Positions 44,079 through 53,517 are shown, numbered from the stretch's first letter. The stretch: DNA of 64,000 bases from an uncultured Atopobiaceae bacterium (GCA_944322145.1 CALUNW010000011.1:31320-95319), one strand, 5' to 3'. Numbers and translations: made by a program. Notes: a model not told the origin generated them from the letters alone.

Positions 44079-45743
44079 ATGCAGCTGAGAAGCGACATGA
44101 TCAAGCGGGGCCTGGCGCGCGCGCCGCACCGGAGCCTCCTCAAGGCCGACGGCCTCACCGACGAGGAGCTCGACCGCCCGCTCGTGGCCGTCATCTCCGC
44201 GCAGAACGAGGTCATCCCCGGGCACCTCCACCTCCAGCAGATCGCCGACGCGGTCAAGGCCGGCGTCCGCATGGCCGGCGGCACCCCGCTGCAGGTCAAC
44301 ACCATCGGCGTGTGCGACGGCATCGCCATGAACCACGAGGGCATGCACTACAGCCTCACCAGCCGCGAGGTCATCGCAGACTCCGTCGAGTGCGCGGTCC
44401 AGGGCCACCAGTTCGACGCGATGGTCCTCATCCCCTCCTGCGACAAGATCGTCCCCGGCATGCTCATCGCCGCGGCGCGCCTGGACATCCCGACCGTGCT
44501 CGTCTCCGGCGGCCCCATGCTCGCCGGCCGCGGGCGCGACGGGTCCCAGACCGACCTCAACTCCCTCTTCGACGCCGTGGGCCAGGTCACCGCCGGCACC
44601 ATGACCGAGGAGGAGTGCCACTGGCTCGAGGGGACGGCCTGCCCCACCTGCGGCAGCTGCTCCGGCATGTTCACCGCCAACTCCATCTGCTGCCTCGCCG
44701 AGGCCCTGGGCATCGCGCTTCCCGGCAACGGCACCGTGCCGGCCGTCTACTCCGAGCGCATCCGCCTCGCCAAGCAGGCCGGCATGAAGGTCATGGAGCT
44801 GGTCGAGAAGAACCTCACGGCGCGCCAGATCCTCACCCCGGCGGCCATCCACAACGGCATGGTGCTCGACATGGCCTTCGGCGGCTCCACCAACACCATG
44901 CTCCACCTCACGGCCATCGCGCAGGCCGCCGGCTGCCCCGTCACTATGGACGACTGGGACCGCGCCTCCGCCGAGACCCCCAACATCGTGCGCATCGCTC
45001 CCGCAGGGCCGCTGCACATCCAGGACCTCAACGACGTCGGCGGCGTCTCCGCCATCATCGGCGAGCTCGGCCGCACCGGCCACCTCGATCTTACCGCCCT
45101 CACCTGCCACGGCACCATGGCCGAGTGGGTCGCGTCCTGCCCGCCCGTGGACGGCGAGGTCGTCCACAGCGTGGAGAACGCCTACTCCCCCGACGGCGGC
45201 CTCAAGGTCATGCGCGGCAGCCTCGCGCCGGACTGCGGCGTCGTCAAGAAGAGCGCCGTCGACCCGGGCATGTGGCGCCACTCCGGCCCCGCGCGCGTCT
45301 TCGACTCCGAGGAGGAGGCCTGCAAGGCCATCTTCGGCGGGGCGATAAACCCGGGCGACGTCGTCGTCATCCGCTACGAGGGACCGGCCGGCGGCCCCGG
45401 CATGCGCGAGATGCTCACGCCGACCTCGGCCATCTGCGGCATGGGGCTCGCGAGCTCCGTGGCCCTCATCACCGACGGGCGCTTCTCCGGCGCCTCCAAG
45501 GGCCCGTGCATCGGACACGTCTCCCCCGAGGCAGCGGCCGGCGGCCCGATCGCGCTCGTCCGCGAGGGCGACGTCATCGACATCGACATCCAGGCGGGCA
45601 CGCTCGAGCTGCGCGTGAGCGCCGACGAGCTCGCCGCGCGGCGCGCCCAGTGGGAGCCGCCCGCGCCTAAGTACACCACGGGAGTCCTCTCCCGTTACGC
45701 AAAGCTGGTCACGAGCGCAGACAAGGGGGCATACCTCTCATGA
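44079..45743 (+). CDS. ilvD: Dihydroxy-acid dehydratase
   Basis: An iron-sulfur enzyme making the 2-oxo acids of valine and isoleucine. The 554 residues contain [20 protein letters not shown] and [20 protein letters not shown], whose cysteines bind the cluster, and [15 protein letters not shown]. The C-terminal [20 protein letters not shown] is a family hallmark. ATG 44079 has GAGGAAAC upstream and the N-terminus [20 protein letters not shown] is typical. It overlaps ilvB (ATGA), so the two are coupled. Confidence 0.95.
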   Translation: MQLRSDMIKRGLARAPHRSLLKADGLTDEELDRPLVAVISAQNEVIPGHLHLQQIADAVKAGVRMAGGTPLQVNTIGVCDGIAMNHEGMHYSLTSREVIADSVECAVQGHQFDAMVLIPSCDKIVPGMLIAAARLDIPTVLVSGGPMLAGRGRDGSQTDLNSLFDAVGQVTAGTMTEEECHWLEGTACPTCGSCSGMFTANSICCLAEALGIALPGNGTVPAVYSERIRLAKQAGMKVMELVEKNLTARQILTPAAIHNGMVLDMAFGGSTNTMLHLTAIAQAAGCPVTMDDWDRASAETPNIVRIAPAGPLHIQDLNDVGGVSAIIGELGRTGHLDLTALTCHGTMAEWVASCPPVDGEVVHSVENAYSPDGGLKVMRGSLAPDCGVVKKSAVDPGMWRHSGPARVFDSEEEACKAIFGGAINPGDVVVIRYEGPAGGPGMREMLTPTSAICGMGLASSVALITDGRFSGASKGPCIGHVSPEAAAGGPIALVREGDVIDIDIQAGTLELRVSADELAARRAQWEPPAPKYTTGVLSRYAKLVTSADKGAYLS

Positions 45744-47614
45744 TCACCGTTGAGGAGAAGATCGCCCGGCGGCAGCGCGCCATCGAGGGGCGCCCGTTCG
45801 GCCCGGGCAGCCACACCGAGCATGAGGGCAAGACCATGACCGGGGCGCAGGCCATCATCGCCAGCCTCGAGGCCGAGGGCGTTGACACCATCTTCGGCTA
45901 CCCCGGTGGCCAGGCCATCAAGATCTACGACGCCCTCTACGACTCAAAGAAGATCCATCACGTCCTCGCCCGCCACGAGCAGGGCGCCACGCACATGGCC
46001 GACGGCTACGCGCGCGCCACGGGCAAGGTCGGCGTGGTCCTCGTGACCTCCGGGCCCGGCGCCACCAACACCGTCACCGGCATCGCCACCGCCTACATGG
46101 ACTCCGTTCCGCTCGTCGTCATCACGGGCCAGGTCACGCGCGGCGTCATCGGCACCGACGCCTTCCAGGAGTCTGACATCGTGGGCATCACCATGCCCAT
46201 CGTCAAGCACAGCTTCCTGCTCCAGTCCACCGACGACCTCACGCGCACCTTCCGCGAGGCGTTCTACATCGCCTCGACCGGCCGCCCGGGACCCGTGCTC
46301 ATCGACATCCCGAGCGACCTCTCCGGCTCCGAGATGGTCTTCCACTATCCCGACACCGTCAACATCCCGAGCTATCGCCCCACCTACAAGGGCAACGCCA
46401 AGCAGGTCAAGCAGGCGGCGCAGCTCATCTCCGAGGCCAAGCGCCCGCTCATCATGGCCGGCGGCGGCATCGTCGCCTCCCACGCCTGCCCCGAGCTCGT
46501 CGAGCTCGCCGAGCGCATGCAGATCCCGGTGGTCACCACCCTCATGGGCAAGGCGGCCATCCCCTGCTCCAACCCGCTCAACCTCGGCCCCGTGGGCATG
46601 CACGGCTCCAAGTACGCCAACATGGCCGTGACCGAGTCCGACCTCATCGTCGCCTGCGGCGCGCGCTTCTCGGACCGCGTGACCGGCAAGGTGTCGGAGT
46701 TCGCCCCGCACGCCAAGATCATCCACATCGACATCGACCCGGCCGAGATTGGCAAGATCGTGAACCCCGCCGTGCCCATCGTGGGCGACGTCAAGGTGGT
46801 CCTCGCCGCGATCAACGAGCGCCTCGAGAAGATGGGCGCCGCGCCGGTCGCCGAGGCCTGGCGCGACGAGGTGTTCAGCTGGCGCGAGCGCTGGCCGTTC
46901 TACACCTCCGACTTCGCGGACTACCCAGACAAGATCGCCCCCGAGGTCCTTCTCGAGACGCTCTCCGCCAAGCTCGACCCGCACGCCTCCATCGTCACCA
47001 CCGAGGTCGGCCAGCACCAGATGTGGGCGCTGCAGAACATCCACCGCGAGCACGCGCGCACCTTCATCTCCTCCGGCGGCCTCGGCACGATGGGCTTTGG
47101 CTTCCCCGCCGCCATCGGCGCCAAGATCGGCTGCCCCGACGAGCAGGTCGTCTGCATCGCCGGCGACGGCTCGTTCCAGATGAACAGCCAGGAGATGGCC
47201 ACCGCCAAGATCAACGGCGTGAACGTCAAGGTGGTCATCATCGACAACCGCGCCCTCGGCATGGTCCACCAGTGGCAGCACCTCTTCTACAACGACCGCT
47301 TCTCGTTCACCGAGCTCGCCGACAACCCGGACTTCGTCAAGCTCGCTGACGCCTACGGCTGGCAGGCCGCGCGCATCTCCCATCCTGACGAGGTCGACGC
47401 CGCGCTCGACGCGATGCTCGCCGCCGACGGCCCGTACCTGCTCGACGTGGTCATCCCGGCCGCGCAGACCGTCTACCCGATGGTCGCCCCCGGCGCCCCG
47501 ATCGACGACATCATCGGCGCGCTCGACGTGACCCTGGGCGGCGTCCGCGTGACCGAGAAGGGCTTCGGCGAGGCCGGACGCCCGCGCCCGTCCCACGAAG
47601 GAGTTGATGAGTGA
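45740..47614 (+). CDS. ilvB: Acetolactate synthase large subunit
   Basis: The thiamine-diphosphate catalytic subunit that condenses pyruvate with pyruvate or 2-oxobutanoate. 624 residues: [20 protein letters not shown] and [20 protein letters not shown] hold the catalytic Glu region, [20 protein letters not shown] the ThDP/Mg motif, and [20 protein letters not shown] the FAD/active-site region. The ATG overlaps the ilvD stop. An N-terminal extension of about 32 residues precedes [20 protein letters not shown]; a start there (45836) cannot be excluded. It is followed directly by ilvN. Confidence 0.95.
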   Translation: MITVEEKIARRQRAIEGRPFGPGSHTEHEGKTMTGAQAIIASLEAEGVDTIFGYPGGQAIKIYDALYDSKKIHHVLARHEQGATHMADGYARATGKVGVVLVTSGPGATNTVTGIATAYMDSVPLVVITGQVTRGVIGTDAFQESDIVGITMPIVKHSFLLQSTDDLTRTFREAFYIASTGRPGPVLIDIPSDLSGSEMVFHYPDTVNIPSYRPTYKGNAKQVKQAAQLISEAKRPLIMAGGGIVASHACPELVELAERMQIPVVTTLMGKAAIPCSNPLNLGPVGMHGSKYANMAVTESDLIVACGARFSDRVTGKVSEFAPHAKIIHIDIDPAEIGKIVNPAVPIVGDVKVVLAAINERLEKMGAAPVAEAWRDEVFSWRERWPFYTSDFADYPDKIAPEVLLETLSAKLDPHASIVTTEVGQHQMWALQNIHREHARTFISSGGLGTMGFGFPAAIGAKIGCPDEQVVCIAGDGSFQMNSQEMATAKINGVNVKVVIIDNRALGMVHQWQHLFYNDRFSFTELADNPDFVKLADAYGWQAARISHPDEVDAALDAMLAADGPYLLDVVIPAAQTVYPMVAPGAPIDDIIGALDVTLGGVRVTEKGFGEAGRPRPSHEGVDE

Positions 47615-48099
47615 TGAACTACCTGCTCTCCGTTCTCGTTGAGAACAAGCCGGGCGTGCTCTCCCGCGTCACGGGCCTCATCAGCCGCCGCGGCTTCAAC
47701 ATCGAATCTCTCACCGTCGCCCCCACCGAGGACGAGAACCTCTCCCGCATGACCATCATCGTCGAGGCCGACGAGGTGGGCTTCGAGCAGATCACCAAGC
47801 AGCTCCACAAGCTCGTCTCGGTGTACAAGATCTCCGACCTCACCTACGAGGAGGCCGTCGAGCGCGAGCTCGTGCTCTTCAAGGTGCAGTCCTCCCCGGA
47901 GCGCCGCCACGAGGTCATCGAGATCGCCAACGTCTTCCGCGCCAAGGTCGTCGACGTGGGCAAGAACACCCTCACGATCGAGGCCACCGGCACCGCGAGC
48001 AAGCTCGACGCGATGGAGGACCTCTTCCGCAGCTACGGCATCAAGCAGCTCACGCGCACGGGCAAGATCGCCATGTCCCGCGGCGCCCACGAGCAATGA
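47614..48099 (+). CDS. ilvN: Acetolactate synthase small (regulatory) subunit
   Basis: The regulatory partner of IlvB that usually gives valine feedback. About 161 residues: an ACT domain [20 protein letters not shown] at the N-terminus, [20 protein letters not shown], and the C-terminal ALS_ss_C domain ([20 protein letters not shown]). GAAGGAG lies 10 nt before ATG 47614 and 7 nt before GTG 47611, so either may be used; they differ by one residue. The TGA stop is the start of a family B palindrome. Confidence 0.94.
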   Translation: MNYLLSVLVENKPGVLSRVTGLISRRGFNIESLTVAPTEDENLSRMTIIVEADEVGFEQITKQLHKLVSVYKISDLTYEEAVERELVLFKVQSSPERRHEVIEIANVFRAKVVDVGKNTLTIEATGTASKLDAMEDLFRSYGIKQLTRTGKIAMSRGAHEQ

Positions 48100-48124
48100 T
48101 GAAAAGGGACAGTCCCTTTTCATC
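48098..48124. repeat. REP-like palindrome, family B, abutting the ilvN stop
   Basis: The same 27 bp as at 16611-16637 (GATGAAAAGGGAC, one base, inverse), beginning inside the ilvN stop codon. It is followed by GCCG-TCCTTCT-CGGC, a small hairpin, at 48139-48153. Confidence 0.87.
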
Positions 48125-48194
48125 ACAAGGCACCACCCGCCGTCCTTCTCGGCGGATGAGCATAGCAACGAACGGCAAGACTAAGGAGAAAAGC

Positions 48195-49190
48195 ATGGCC
48201 GTCACCATCTACTACGAGAACGACGTCAACCCCGAGGTGATCCTGGGCAAGAAGGTCGCCATCATCGGCTACGGCTCCCAGGGCCACGCCCATGCGCTCA
48301 ACCTCATGGACTCCGGCGTGGACGTCCGCGTGGGCCTGCGCGAGGGCTCCAAGTCCGCCCAGGCGGCGCAGGAGGCCGGCCTCAAGGTCATGAGCATGGA
48401 CGACGCGGCGGAGGAGGCCGACGTCATCATGATGCTCGTCCCCGACGAGATCCAGCCCAAGGTCTACGAGGAGCACGTCAAGGACCACCTCAAGGCCGGC
48501 GACACCCTCGCCTTTGCCCATGGCTTCAACATCCACTACGGCTACATCAAGGCACCCGAGGACGTCAACGTCATCATGTGCGCGCCCAAGGGCCCGGGCC
48601 ACATCGTCCGCCGTCAGTACACCGAGGGCTCCGGCGTGCCCGACCTCGCCTGCGTCGCGCAGGACGCCACCGGCGACGCCTGGGACATCGCGCTCTCCTA
48701 CTGCTGGGGCGTCGGCGGCGCCCGCTCCGGCATCATCAAGGCCACCTTCAAGGAGGAGACCGAGGAGGACCTCTTCGGCGAGCAGGCCGTGCTCTGCGGC
48801 GGCCTCGTCGAGCTGGTCAAGGCCGGCTTCGAGACCCTGACCGAGGCGGGCTACCCCGAGGAGCTGGCCTACTTCGAGGTCTACCACGAGATGAAGATGA
48901 TCGTCGACCTCATGTACGAGTCCGGCATCCACTTCATGAACTACTCGATCTCCAACACCGCCGAGTACGGCGAGTACTACGCCGGCCCGCAGGTCATCAA
49001 CGCCGAGTCCCGCGAGGCCATGAAGCGGATCCTCGCCCGCATCCAGGACGGCAGCTTTGCGCAGGAGTTCGTCGATGACTGCAACAACGGCCACAAGTGG
49101 CTGCTCGAGAAGCGCGAGGAGATCAACTCCCACCCCATCGAGAAGACCGGCGAGAAGATCCGCTCCATGTTCAGCTGGATCAAGAAGTAG
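48195..49190 (+). CDS. ilvC: Ketol-acid reductoisomerase (class I)
   Basis: It isomerises and reduces acetolactate or acetohydroxybutyrate, the step between IlvBN and IlvD. 331 residues: the Rossmann motif [20 protein letters not shown], the cofactor loop [31 protein letters not shown], the metal site [20 protein letters not shown] and [20 protein letters not shown]. The short length is class I. The Arg/Ser-containing loop suggests NADPH. AAGGAGAAAAGC precedes the ATG. It ends the ilvDBNC operon; leuABCD are not here. Confidence 0.96.
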   Translation: MAVTIYYENDVNPEVILGKKVAIIGYGSQGHAHALNLMDSGVDVRVGLREGSKSAQAAQEAGLKVMSMDDAAEEADVIMMLVPDEIQPKVYEEHVKDHLKAGDTLAFAHGFNIHYGYIKAPEDVNVIMCAPKGPGHIVRRQYTEGSGVPDLACVAQDATGDAWDIALSYCWGVGGARSGIIKATFKEETEEDLFGEQAVLCGGLVELVKAGFETLTEAGYPEELAYFEVYHEMKMIVDLMYESGIHFMNYSISNTAEYGEYYAGPQVINAESREAMKRILARIQDGSFAQEFVDDCNNGHKWLLEKREEINSHPIEKTGEKIRSMFSWIKK

Positions 49191-49198
49191 CGTCCGTC

Positions 49199-49218
49199 AA
49201 TTGGGGCTGTCCCCTATT
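49199..49218. repeat. Degenerate family A element after ilvC
   Basis: AATTGGGGCTGTCCCCTATT, 8 bp beyond the ilvC stop, followed by AACAGAAA. The same AATTAACAGAAA tail follows the element at 1.2 kb. Confidence 0.65.
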
Positions 49219-49237
49219 AACAGAAAGATTTGATGTT

Positions 49238-49272
49238 GGCCCGGCACCGCTCCTGCGGTGCCGGGCCTTCTT
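49238..49272 (+). terminator. Terminator of ilvDBNC
   Basis: A perfect 12-bp stem, GGCCCGGCACCG with its complement, a 6-base loop, then TTCTTG. Confidence 0.85.
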
Positions 49273-49304
49273 GTGGCCGGCCCTTCTCGCGCTGGGGCAT
49301 CTCT

Positions 49305-49465
49305 GATCCTGAGGGAGGGTATGCGCACCCGCCCTCTAGGGTATGTGCACGTTCCGATTCGCCCGTTCTTCTCGCCCACGCCCTTGGCCTGCGGTTTTGG
49401 GAGAAGAACCTTGAAGCGAGGTGTACATACCCGGTATGCGCACTGTGCATACCCTTCAGGGGTGC
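49305..49465. repeat. Long composite palindrome built from GGGTATGYGCAC units
   Basis: The left half carries CCTGAGGGAGGGTATGCGCA, AGGGTATGTGCAC and GTTCTTCTCGCCCA. The right half carries their inverses TGGGAGAAGAAC, GTGTACATACCC and GTGCATACCCTTCAGG, in mirrored order. The whole could fold into one long interrupted hairpin. No gene is credible here. Confidence 0.65.
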
Positions 49466-49669
49466 CAGAGGGCGTCGGCAACCGAGCAACAAAAACAGGG
49501 GCGGCGCCCCATTGCGCCGCCCCGCCTCGTCTGTACTTTGGAATCACCTGTGTCTCTGCTCGTAGTCTGACAGCCAGCGATTCAATGTCTGGACCCGCTC
49601 CGCAGCTTCTGTCAACGACCCAATCCGAACAACGCGTCGGAAGACGTTGGCGAGTGCGCTCGCCCGAAG
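49466..49669. other. Spacer of unknown content
   Basis: Includes GGGGCGGCGCC-near-palindromic DNA at 49500-49530 (GGGGCGGCGC and GCGCCGCCCC), possibly a terminator. No gene is recognised on either strand. Confidence 0.35.
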
Positions 49670-49729
49670 CTACAGGGTCTCGGTCGCGCGGAAGGCGGGT
49701 CCAAACCCTGCTATCTGATCGCTGTTCAC
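49670..49729 (-). CDS. Possible 19-residue peptide gene downstream of the LuxR-type regulator
   Basis: GTG 49729 opens VNSDQIAGFGPAFRATETL and a stop. AGGAGG lies 8 nt upstream, a strong ribosome-binding site, and GGCGAG-CGCA-CTCGCC, a perfect 6-bp stem-loop, follows the stop. It lies about 80 bp past the membrane LuxR gene on the same strand. It may be a small signalling or regulatory peptide, or chance. No family is recognised. Confidence 0.25.
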   Translation of the reverse strand: MNSDQIAGFGPAFRATETL

Positions 49730-49810
49730 TGGACTCGCCTCCTCGAACGGTCGCTTTGCGGGTAGCGACGGTGTCCGCGTTACTCGTCTTATCTCCCGCA
49801 GGCGACAGGC

Positions 49811-51190
49811 CTACACCGACGTTTCCGAGGTATCTGCGGGCGGTCGCGTTTTGCCGGCAGACGGCACGCGACCCACGTCTCGGGCGAGAAGCCCGGCAAG
49901 CTCACGTCTTGAGTGCACGCCCAGGCGCGCATAGGCGCGCGCACGATACGCGTTCACCGTTCCCGGCGCCACATGCAGCCGGTCGCAGATCAGCTGCGTT
50001 CCCGCCCCGCTCGCAATCCACGTCACCACGCGCGACTCAAGCTCGCCAAGCCCGCGGCCTCGCAGGTAGAGGACGCAACGTTCCTCGTCGGCGAGAAATG
50101 CCTCGGCAACCTCGTCCTTTGGCAGGAGAACGGCAGATGCGAGCCAGAGCACCCCGAGCGGGTAACCCACCACTGTTGCAATGTACACCCAGTTAATGTC
50201 AATGCTCACAATGCCGAATATGCTGATGATAGGAGGGTTCGTACCGGGCAGACCACCCAGAAGAAGCCCCTGAAGCGCCACAGCGCCGCAGAGAAACGCG
50301 CACCTTGTCGTCATGGACGGACGCGCCCACGGGCGTAACCTCCGCGCACGGGCGGCCGCGAAGGCGATCGCGGGCGGCAGGACGAGAATCGCCAGGACAA
50401 AGAGAGCATTGGCAACCGAGAAGGACGCAGTGAGCAGTCCGATCAGCTTCGCCCCGCAAAACCCCACGACAAGCAGGCCGGGCACGAGCGGTGACCCGAC
50501 GTCGATGGCGTCATTGTACCTATCGTCCGGAATCACGGGGTCAAGCTCGTCCAAGGATGCGATGCCGAGCTTCTCGCAGGCACGTGCGCGATACGTTGCC
50601 ACGGAGGAAGCGCTGATTGAGAGGATTTGGCCAATCTGCGCCTGGGTGTGACCGGCAAGGAGCCCCTGGGCAACGGCGCGCTCGCGTTCTGTGAGGCCCG
50701 TTGCTGCGGCAAGTTCTTCAAAGGGCGTGCTCGCACCGGGCTTCTCCCCCTTCTCTGAGGCGCCCGTACCCCACAAAACGCCCGTCACGGCCCATGCGAG
50801 CATGGACGCGTAGCGCAGCGCCGACTGAGCGCTTACAAGAACACGATAGGAGCTCAAGAGCTCAAAGCCCAGACCGCCATTGCCAAACACCAGCGAGAGC
50901 TCAAGACACAGCGAGGCTATGTAAGCGGCGCTGCAGACGGACGCAATCAAGGCAATGGGCTTCGCATGACGTCTCAGGCGGTCGACGGCAACATAGGCCA
51001 GCGCGGCCGCGAGCACCGAAAGCGGCAGGGAGGACGACCACGCAAAGTCGAGCGGGCTCATGCCACCGGACACGCCCGTCGAGCTCAGTCGGGTGCAGAA
51101 CTTGAGGTAGTACGTCCCCGCCGGGGCGGCAACAAGAACTGCGCCCCAGAGCACCCAAAGACCCATTCGAAGTGTTCTTCTCGTCTTCAT
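49811..51190 (-). CDS. Membrane regulator with two LuxR-type helix-turn-helix domains between and after membrane helices
   Basis: A 459-residue protein with an unusual order. Residues 1 to about 145 hold four hydrophobic helices. Then a LuxR HTH follows (GLTERERAVAQGLLAGHTQA, then IGQILSISASSVATYRARAC). A second membrane block of about four helices spans residues 235-365. A second HTH comes last (GLGELESRVVTWIASGAGTQ, then LICDRLHVAPGTVNAYRARA). Both HTHs share the pattern of V-x-YRARA-x-KLG/RLG. Membrane LuxR regulators are common in Coriobacteriia, but normally with one C-terminal HTH; this looks like an internal duplication. AGGAGACGCA precedes the ATG. An IS110-type element begins about 30 bp upstream of the start, so its native promoter may be cut off. 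The signal is unknown. Confidence 0.8.
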   Translation of the reverse strand: MKTRRTLRMGLWVLWGAVLVAAPAGTYYLKFCTRLSSTGVSGGMSPLDFAWSSSLPLSVLAAALAYVAVDRLRRHAKPIALIASVCSAAYIASLCLELSLVFGNGGLGFELLSSYRVLVSAQSALRYASMLAWAVTGVLWGTGASEKGEKPGASTPFEELAAATGLTERERAVAQGLLAGHTQAQIGQILSISASSVATYRARACEKLGIASLDELDPVIPDDRYNDAIDVGSPLVPGLLVVGFCGAKLIGLLTASFSVANALFVLAILVLPPAIAFAAARARRLRPWARPSMTTRCAFLCGAVALQGLLLGGLPGTNPPIISIFGIVSIDINWVYIATVVGYPLGVLWLASAVLLPKDEVAEAFLADEERCVLYLRGRGLGELESRVVTWIASGAGTQLICDRLHVAPGTVNAYRARAYARLGVHSRRELAGLLARDVGRVPSAGKTRPPADTSETSV

Positions 51191-51219
51191 TGCGTCTCCT
51201 ATCTTTAAGTCGTTGCATC

Positions 51220-52681
51220 TGAGAGCCGGTTACCGGATGCTTTGGTGCAATGCAGACTCTGGCGGGCAGGGACGCCGACATGGCAGTTGGGGCGCCGCGC
51301 GCGACCCCGCAGGGGAGAGTGGCGTCCCGCCCCACCCGGGCATTTCCGCGGATCAGCTGGATGAGGGGCCATGCGCCACCTCGGATCTCTTCTAGGAGGT
51401 TGCGGTCCCGGGTGACGCGGGCAGGCGGCCCGCCGCCCTGCAGCGGAGAGGAGGGGCGGACATGGTGTACGCCGGTGTGGACATCGCCAAGGTGGACCAC
51501 GTGATAGGGGCCGTGGACGAGCGCGGCGAGGAGCAGGGCAAGCGGATGCCCTTCAAGAACAGCGCCGCCGGCTTCGAGCGGTGCGAGGCCTGGCTCGAGG
51601 GGGTGGCCGAGAGGCCCTCGGACGTCCTCGTCGGCATGGAGGCCACCGGGCACTACTGGATGGCGCTCTACGCCTTCCTGGTCTCGAGGGGCTACTCGGT
51701 CGCAGTGATCGACCCCGTGCAGGTGCGCGCCGTGCGCAGGCTGAAGGGGCTCGACAGGGTGAAGAACGACCGCGTGGACGCGGGCCTCATCGCCGAGACG
51801 CTGCGCATCGGCCAGTACGACCCGACGAGGCTCGCCACCGACGAGGTCCAGTCGCTGCGCTCGCTCACGCGATACCGGCAGTCGCTCAAGGCCGAGCTCG
51901 CCGAGGTGAAGACGCAGTGCCTGTGCCTGCTGGACTCCTACTTCCCGGAGCTCCCCGGGGCGTTCTCCGACGTGTTCGGGGCCGCCGGGCGCGCCGTGCT
52001 CTCCAGGAGCCCGCTGCCCTCCGAGCTCGCGCGCAGGCGCACGGACTCGCTGCAGCGCGACATCTCCGAGGCCGCGCGCGGCAGCAGGCGCATGGACGGC
52101 AAGGCCGCCGAGCTCAGGGCGCTCGCGAAGGGCTCCGTCGGCGTCAGGCTCGGCGAGGCGGCGGCGTCGATGCAGGTGAGGTCGCTCGTGCGCCAGATGG
52201 ACTTCCTCGACGCGGAGTGCGCCAAGTTCGACGCGCTCATCAGGGAGCTGCTGGAGAGGGTGGAGCCGCTCGTGCTCACCATCCCCGGCGTCTCCTACGC
52301 CACCGGCGCCCAGATCGTCGCCGAGATAGGCGACATCTCGCGCTTCCGCAACGCCCCCGCGCTCGTGAGCTACGCCGGGCTGAACTCCGGGGTGAACCAG
52401 TCCGGGAAGTTCGACAGCGGGGGCGGGCCCATCACCAAGCACGGGTCGCCCTACCTGAGGAGGGCCCTCTGGCTCGCGGCCAGCAGGGCCCGGCAGTACG
52501 ACCCGTCCCTGCGCGCCTTCTACGAGAGGAAGCGCGCGGAGGGCAAGTGCCACCGGGTGGCCGTGACCGCCGTGGCGCGCAAGCTATGCCACATCGTGTT
52601 CGCGGTGATGCGGGACGGGGTCCCGTACGACCCGGCGAGGCCGGGCAGGGACCCCTCAAAGCATTCGGTATCCGGTTCTCA
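51220..52681 (+). mobile_element. IS110-family insertion sequence with imperfect terminal inverted repeats
   Basis: TGAGAGCCGGTTACCGGATG followed by CTTTG at 51220-51244 and its inverse at about 52657-52681 (TGAGAACCGGATACCGAATG, then CTTTG) match at all but three or four positions and bracket the transposase. The element is about 1.46 kb, with some 215 bp noncoding at the left. Exact ends and any core dinucleotide cannot be fixed without an empty site. Confidence 0.75.
51246..51461 (+). ncRNA. Candidate bridge RNA region of the IS110 element
   Basis: IS110 elements encode a structured bridge RNA in the noncoding DNA next to the recombinase gene; it pairs with donor and target DNA. Here the only long noncoding part is between the left repeat and the start codon. 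It can fold locally: GCAGGCGG/CCGCCCTGC just before the gene and ACCTC/GAGGT around GGATCTCTTCTA near 51380-51404, the latter a large internal loop. This is placement by family knowledge, not by detected consensus. Confidence 0.45.
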
Positions 52682-52721
52682 AGGTGCTGGTTCCGATGAA
52701 TCTGGAAACGAGAAAAGCTAG
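51462..52721 (+). CDS. IS110-family transposase (RuvC-like DEDD plus Tnp20)
   Basis: A 419-residue recombinase. The N-terminal DEDD domain shows YAGVDIAKVDHVIGAVDE, GMEATGHYWMALYAFL and RLKGLDRVKNDRVDAGLIAE. The C-terminal Transposase_20 domain has IPGVSYATGAQIVAEIGDIS and then KHGSPYLRRALWLAASRARQ with its likely catalytic serine. GGAGAGGAGGGGCGGAC precedes the ATG. The right inverted repeat lies inside the last 25 codons, so the final 13 residues or so (after VSGSQ) and the stop are probably read from host DNA beyond the element. The gene looks intact. Confidence 0.92.
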   Translation: MVYAGVDIAKVDHVIGAVDERGEEQGKRMPFKNSAAGFERCEAWLEGVAERPSDVLVGMEATGHYWMALYAFLVSRGYSVAVIDPVQVRAVRRLKGLDRVKNDRVDAGLIAETLRIGQYDPTRLATDEVQSLRSLTRYRQSLKAELAEVKTQCLCLLDSYFPELPGAFSDVFGAAGRAVLSRSPLPSELARRRTDSLQRDISEAARGSRRMDGKAAELRALAKGSVGVRLGEAAASMQVRSLVRQMDFLDAECAKFDALIRELLERVEPLVLTIPGVSYATGAQIVAEIGDISRFRNAPALVSYAGLNSGVNQSGKFDSGGGPITKHGSPYLRRALWLAASRARQYDPSLRAFYERKRAEGKCHRVAVTAVARKLCHIVFAVMRDGVPYDPARPGRDPSKHSVSGSQGAGSDESGNEKS

Positions 52722-52854
52722 CCCTCGGGTCTTGACTTCATATAGCTGGTCTCCCCTCTCCCGTCCGATGTGCCCATCGTAAGCAAGGAAGCCAGAAACG
52801 TCATGTCGCGGGCGATATGCAACCACCCGCGACACGGCGTTTCTCTGGAAAAAT

Positions 52855-52881
52855 GCGCCCCGGGCTCGATGCCCGGGGCGC
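52855..52881 (-). terminator. Terminator of infC-rpmI-rplT
   Basis: A perfect 11-bp stem, GCGCCCCGGGC with its complement, a 5-base loop, then ATTTTTCC on the minus strand. Confidence 0.85.
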
Positions 52882-52890
52882 GATGCTGCG

Positions 52891-52905
52891 AAGGGACTGT
52901 CCCTT
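52891..52905. repeat. Short family B core after rplT
   Basis: AAGGGAC, one base, GTCCCTT, lying 6 bp past the rplT stop and before its terminator. It is the centre of the 27-bp family B palindrome. Confidence 0.65.
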
Positions 52906-52911
52906 TGTCGC

Positions 52912-53271
52912 CTACTCGGCGAGGGCCTTCTTGGCGACCTCGGCGATCTCGGCGAAGGTGGCCTCGTCGCTGTAGGCGATCTCGGCGAGGACCTTGCGGT
53001 CGAGCTCGACGCCGGCGAGCTTGAGGCCGTGCATGAACTGGCTGTAGGAGAGGCCGTTCATGCGGGCGGCGGCGTTGATGCGCTGGATCCACAGGGCGCG
53101 GAAGTCGCGCTTCTTGTTGCGACGATCGCGGTAGGCGTACTGGCCGGAGTGCTGGGCCTGCTCCTTCATGCCGCGGAAGGTGCGGGAGCGGACTCCGTAG
53201 TAACCCTTGGTGCGCTCGACGAGCGTCTGACGCTTCTTACGGCCGGCGACGGCGCGCTTGACTCGTGCCAT
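52912..53271 (-). CDS. rplT: 50S ribosomal protein L20
   Basis: 119 residues, the normal length. [20 protein letters not shown] and [20 protein letters not shown] at the N-terminus, then [20 protein letters not shown], are unmistakable. L20 builds the large subunit early and in many bacteria also represses this operon by binding its leader RNA. It is last in infC-rpmI-rplT. Confidence 0.97.
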   Translation of the reverse strand: MARVKRAVAGRKKRQTLVERTKGYYGVRSRTFRGMKEQAQHSGQYAYRDRRNKKRDFRALWIQRINAAARMNGLSYSQFMHGLKLAGVELDRKVLAEIAYSDEATFAEIAEVAKKALAE

Positions 53272-53319
53272 ATCTAATCAACTCCTCGTTGGAAAGTGCT
53301 TCTCGGGACGCTCGCGCGC

Positions 53320-53517
53320 CTAGTTGGAACCCATGCGCTGGGAGACGGTCTTGACGTCAGCAGGAGAGATGACGGTCTCCTGGCGGAAGCCGCGGATGCG
53401 CTTGGGCGACTTCTTGGTGAGGATGTGGCTCTTGAACGCCTTGGCGCGCATGATCTTGCCAGAGCCGGTGCGGCGGAAGCGCTTCGCCGTACCCTTGTGC
53501 GTCTTCATCTTGGGCAT
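53320..53517 (-). CDS. rpmI: 50S ribosomal protein L35
   Basis: 65 residues: [20 protein letters not shown], then [20 protein letters not shown]. It starts 1 bp after the infC stop, so translation is coupled, and precedes rplT by 48 bp. Confidence 0.97.
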   Translation of the reverse strand: MPKMKTHKGTAKRFRRTGSGKIMRAKAFKSHILTKKSPKRIRGFRQETVISPADVKTVSQRMGSN

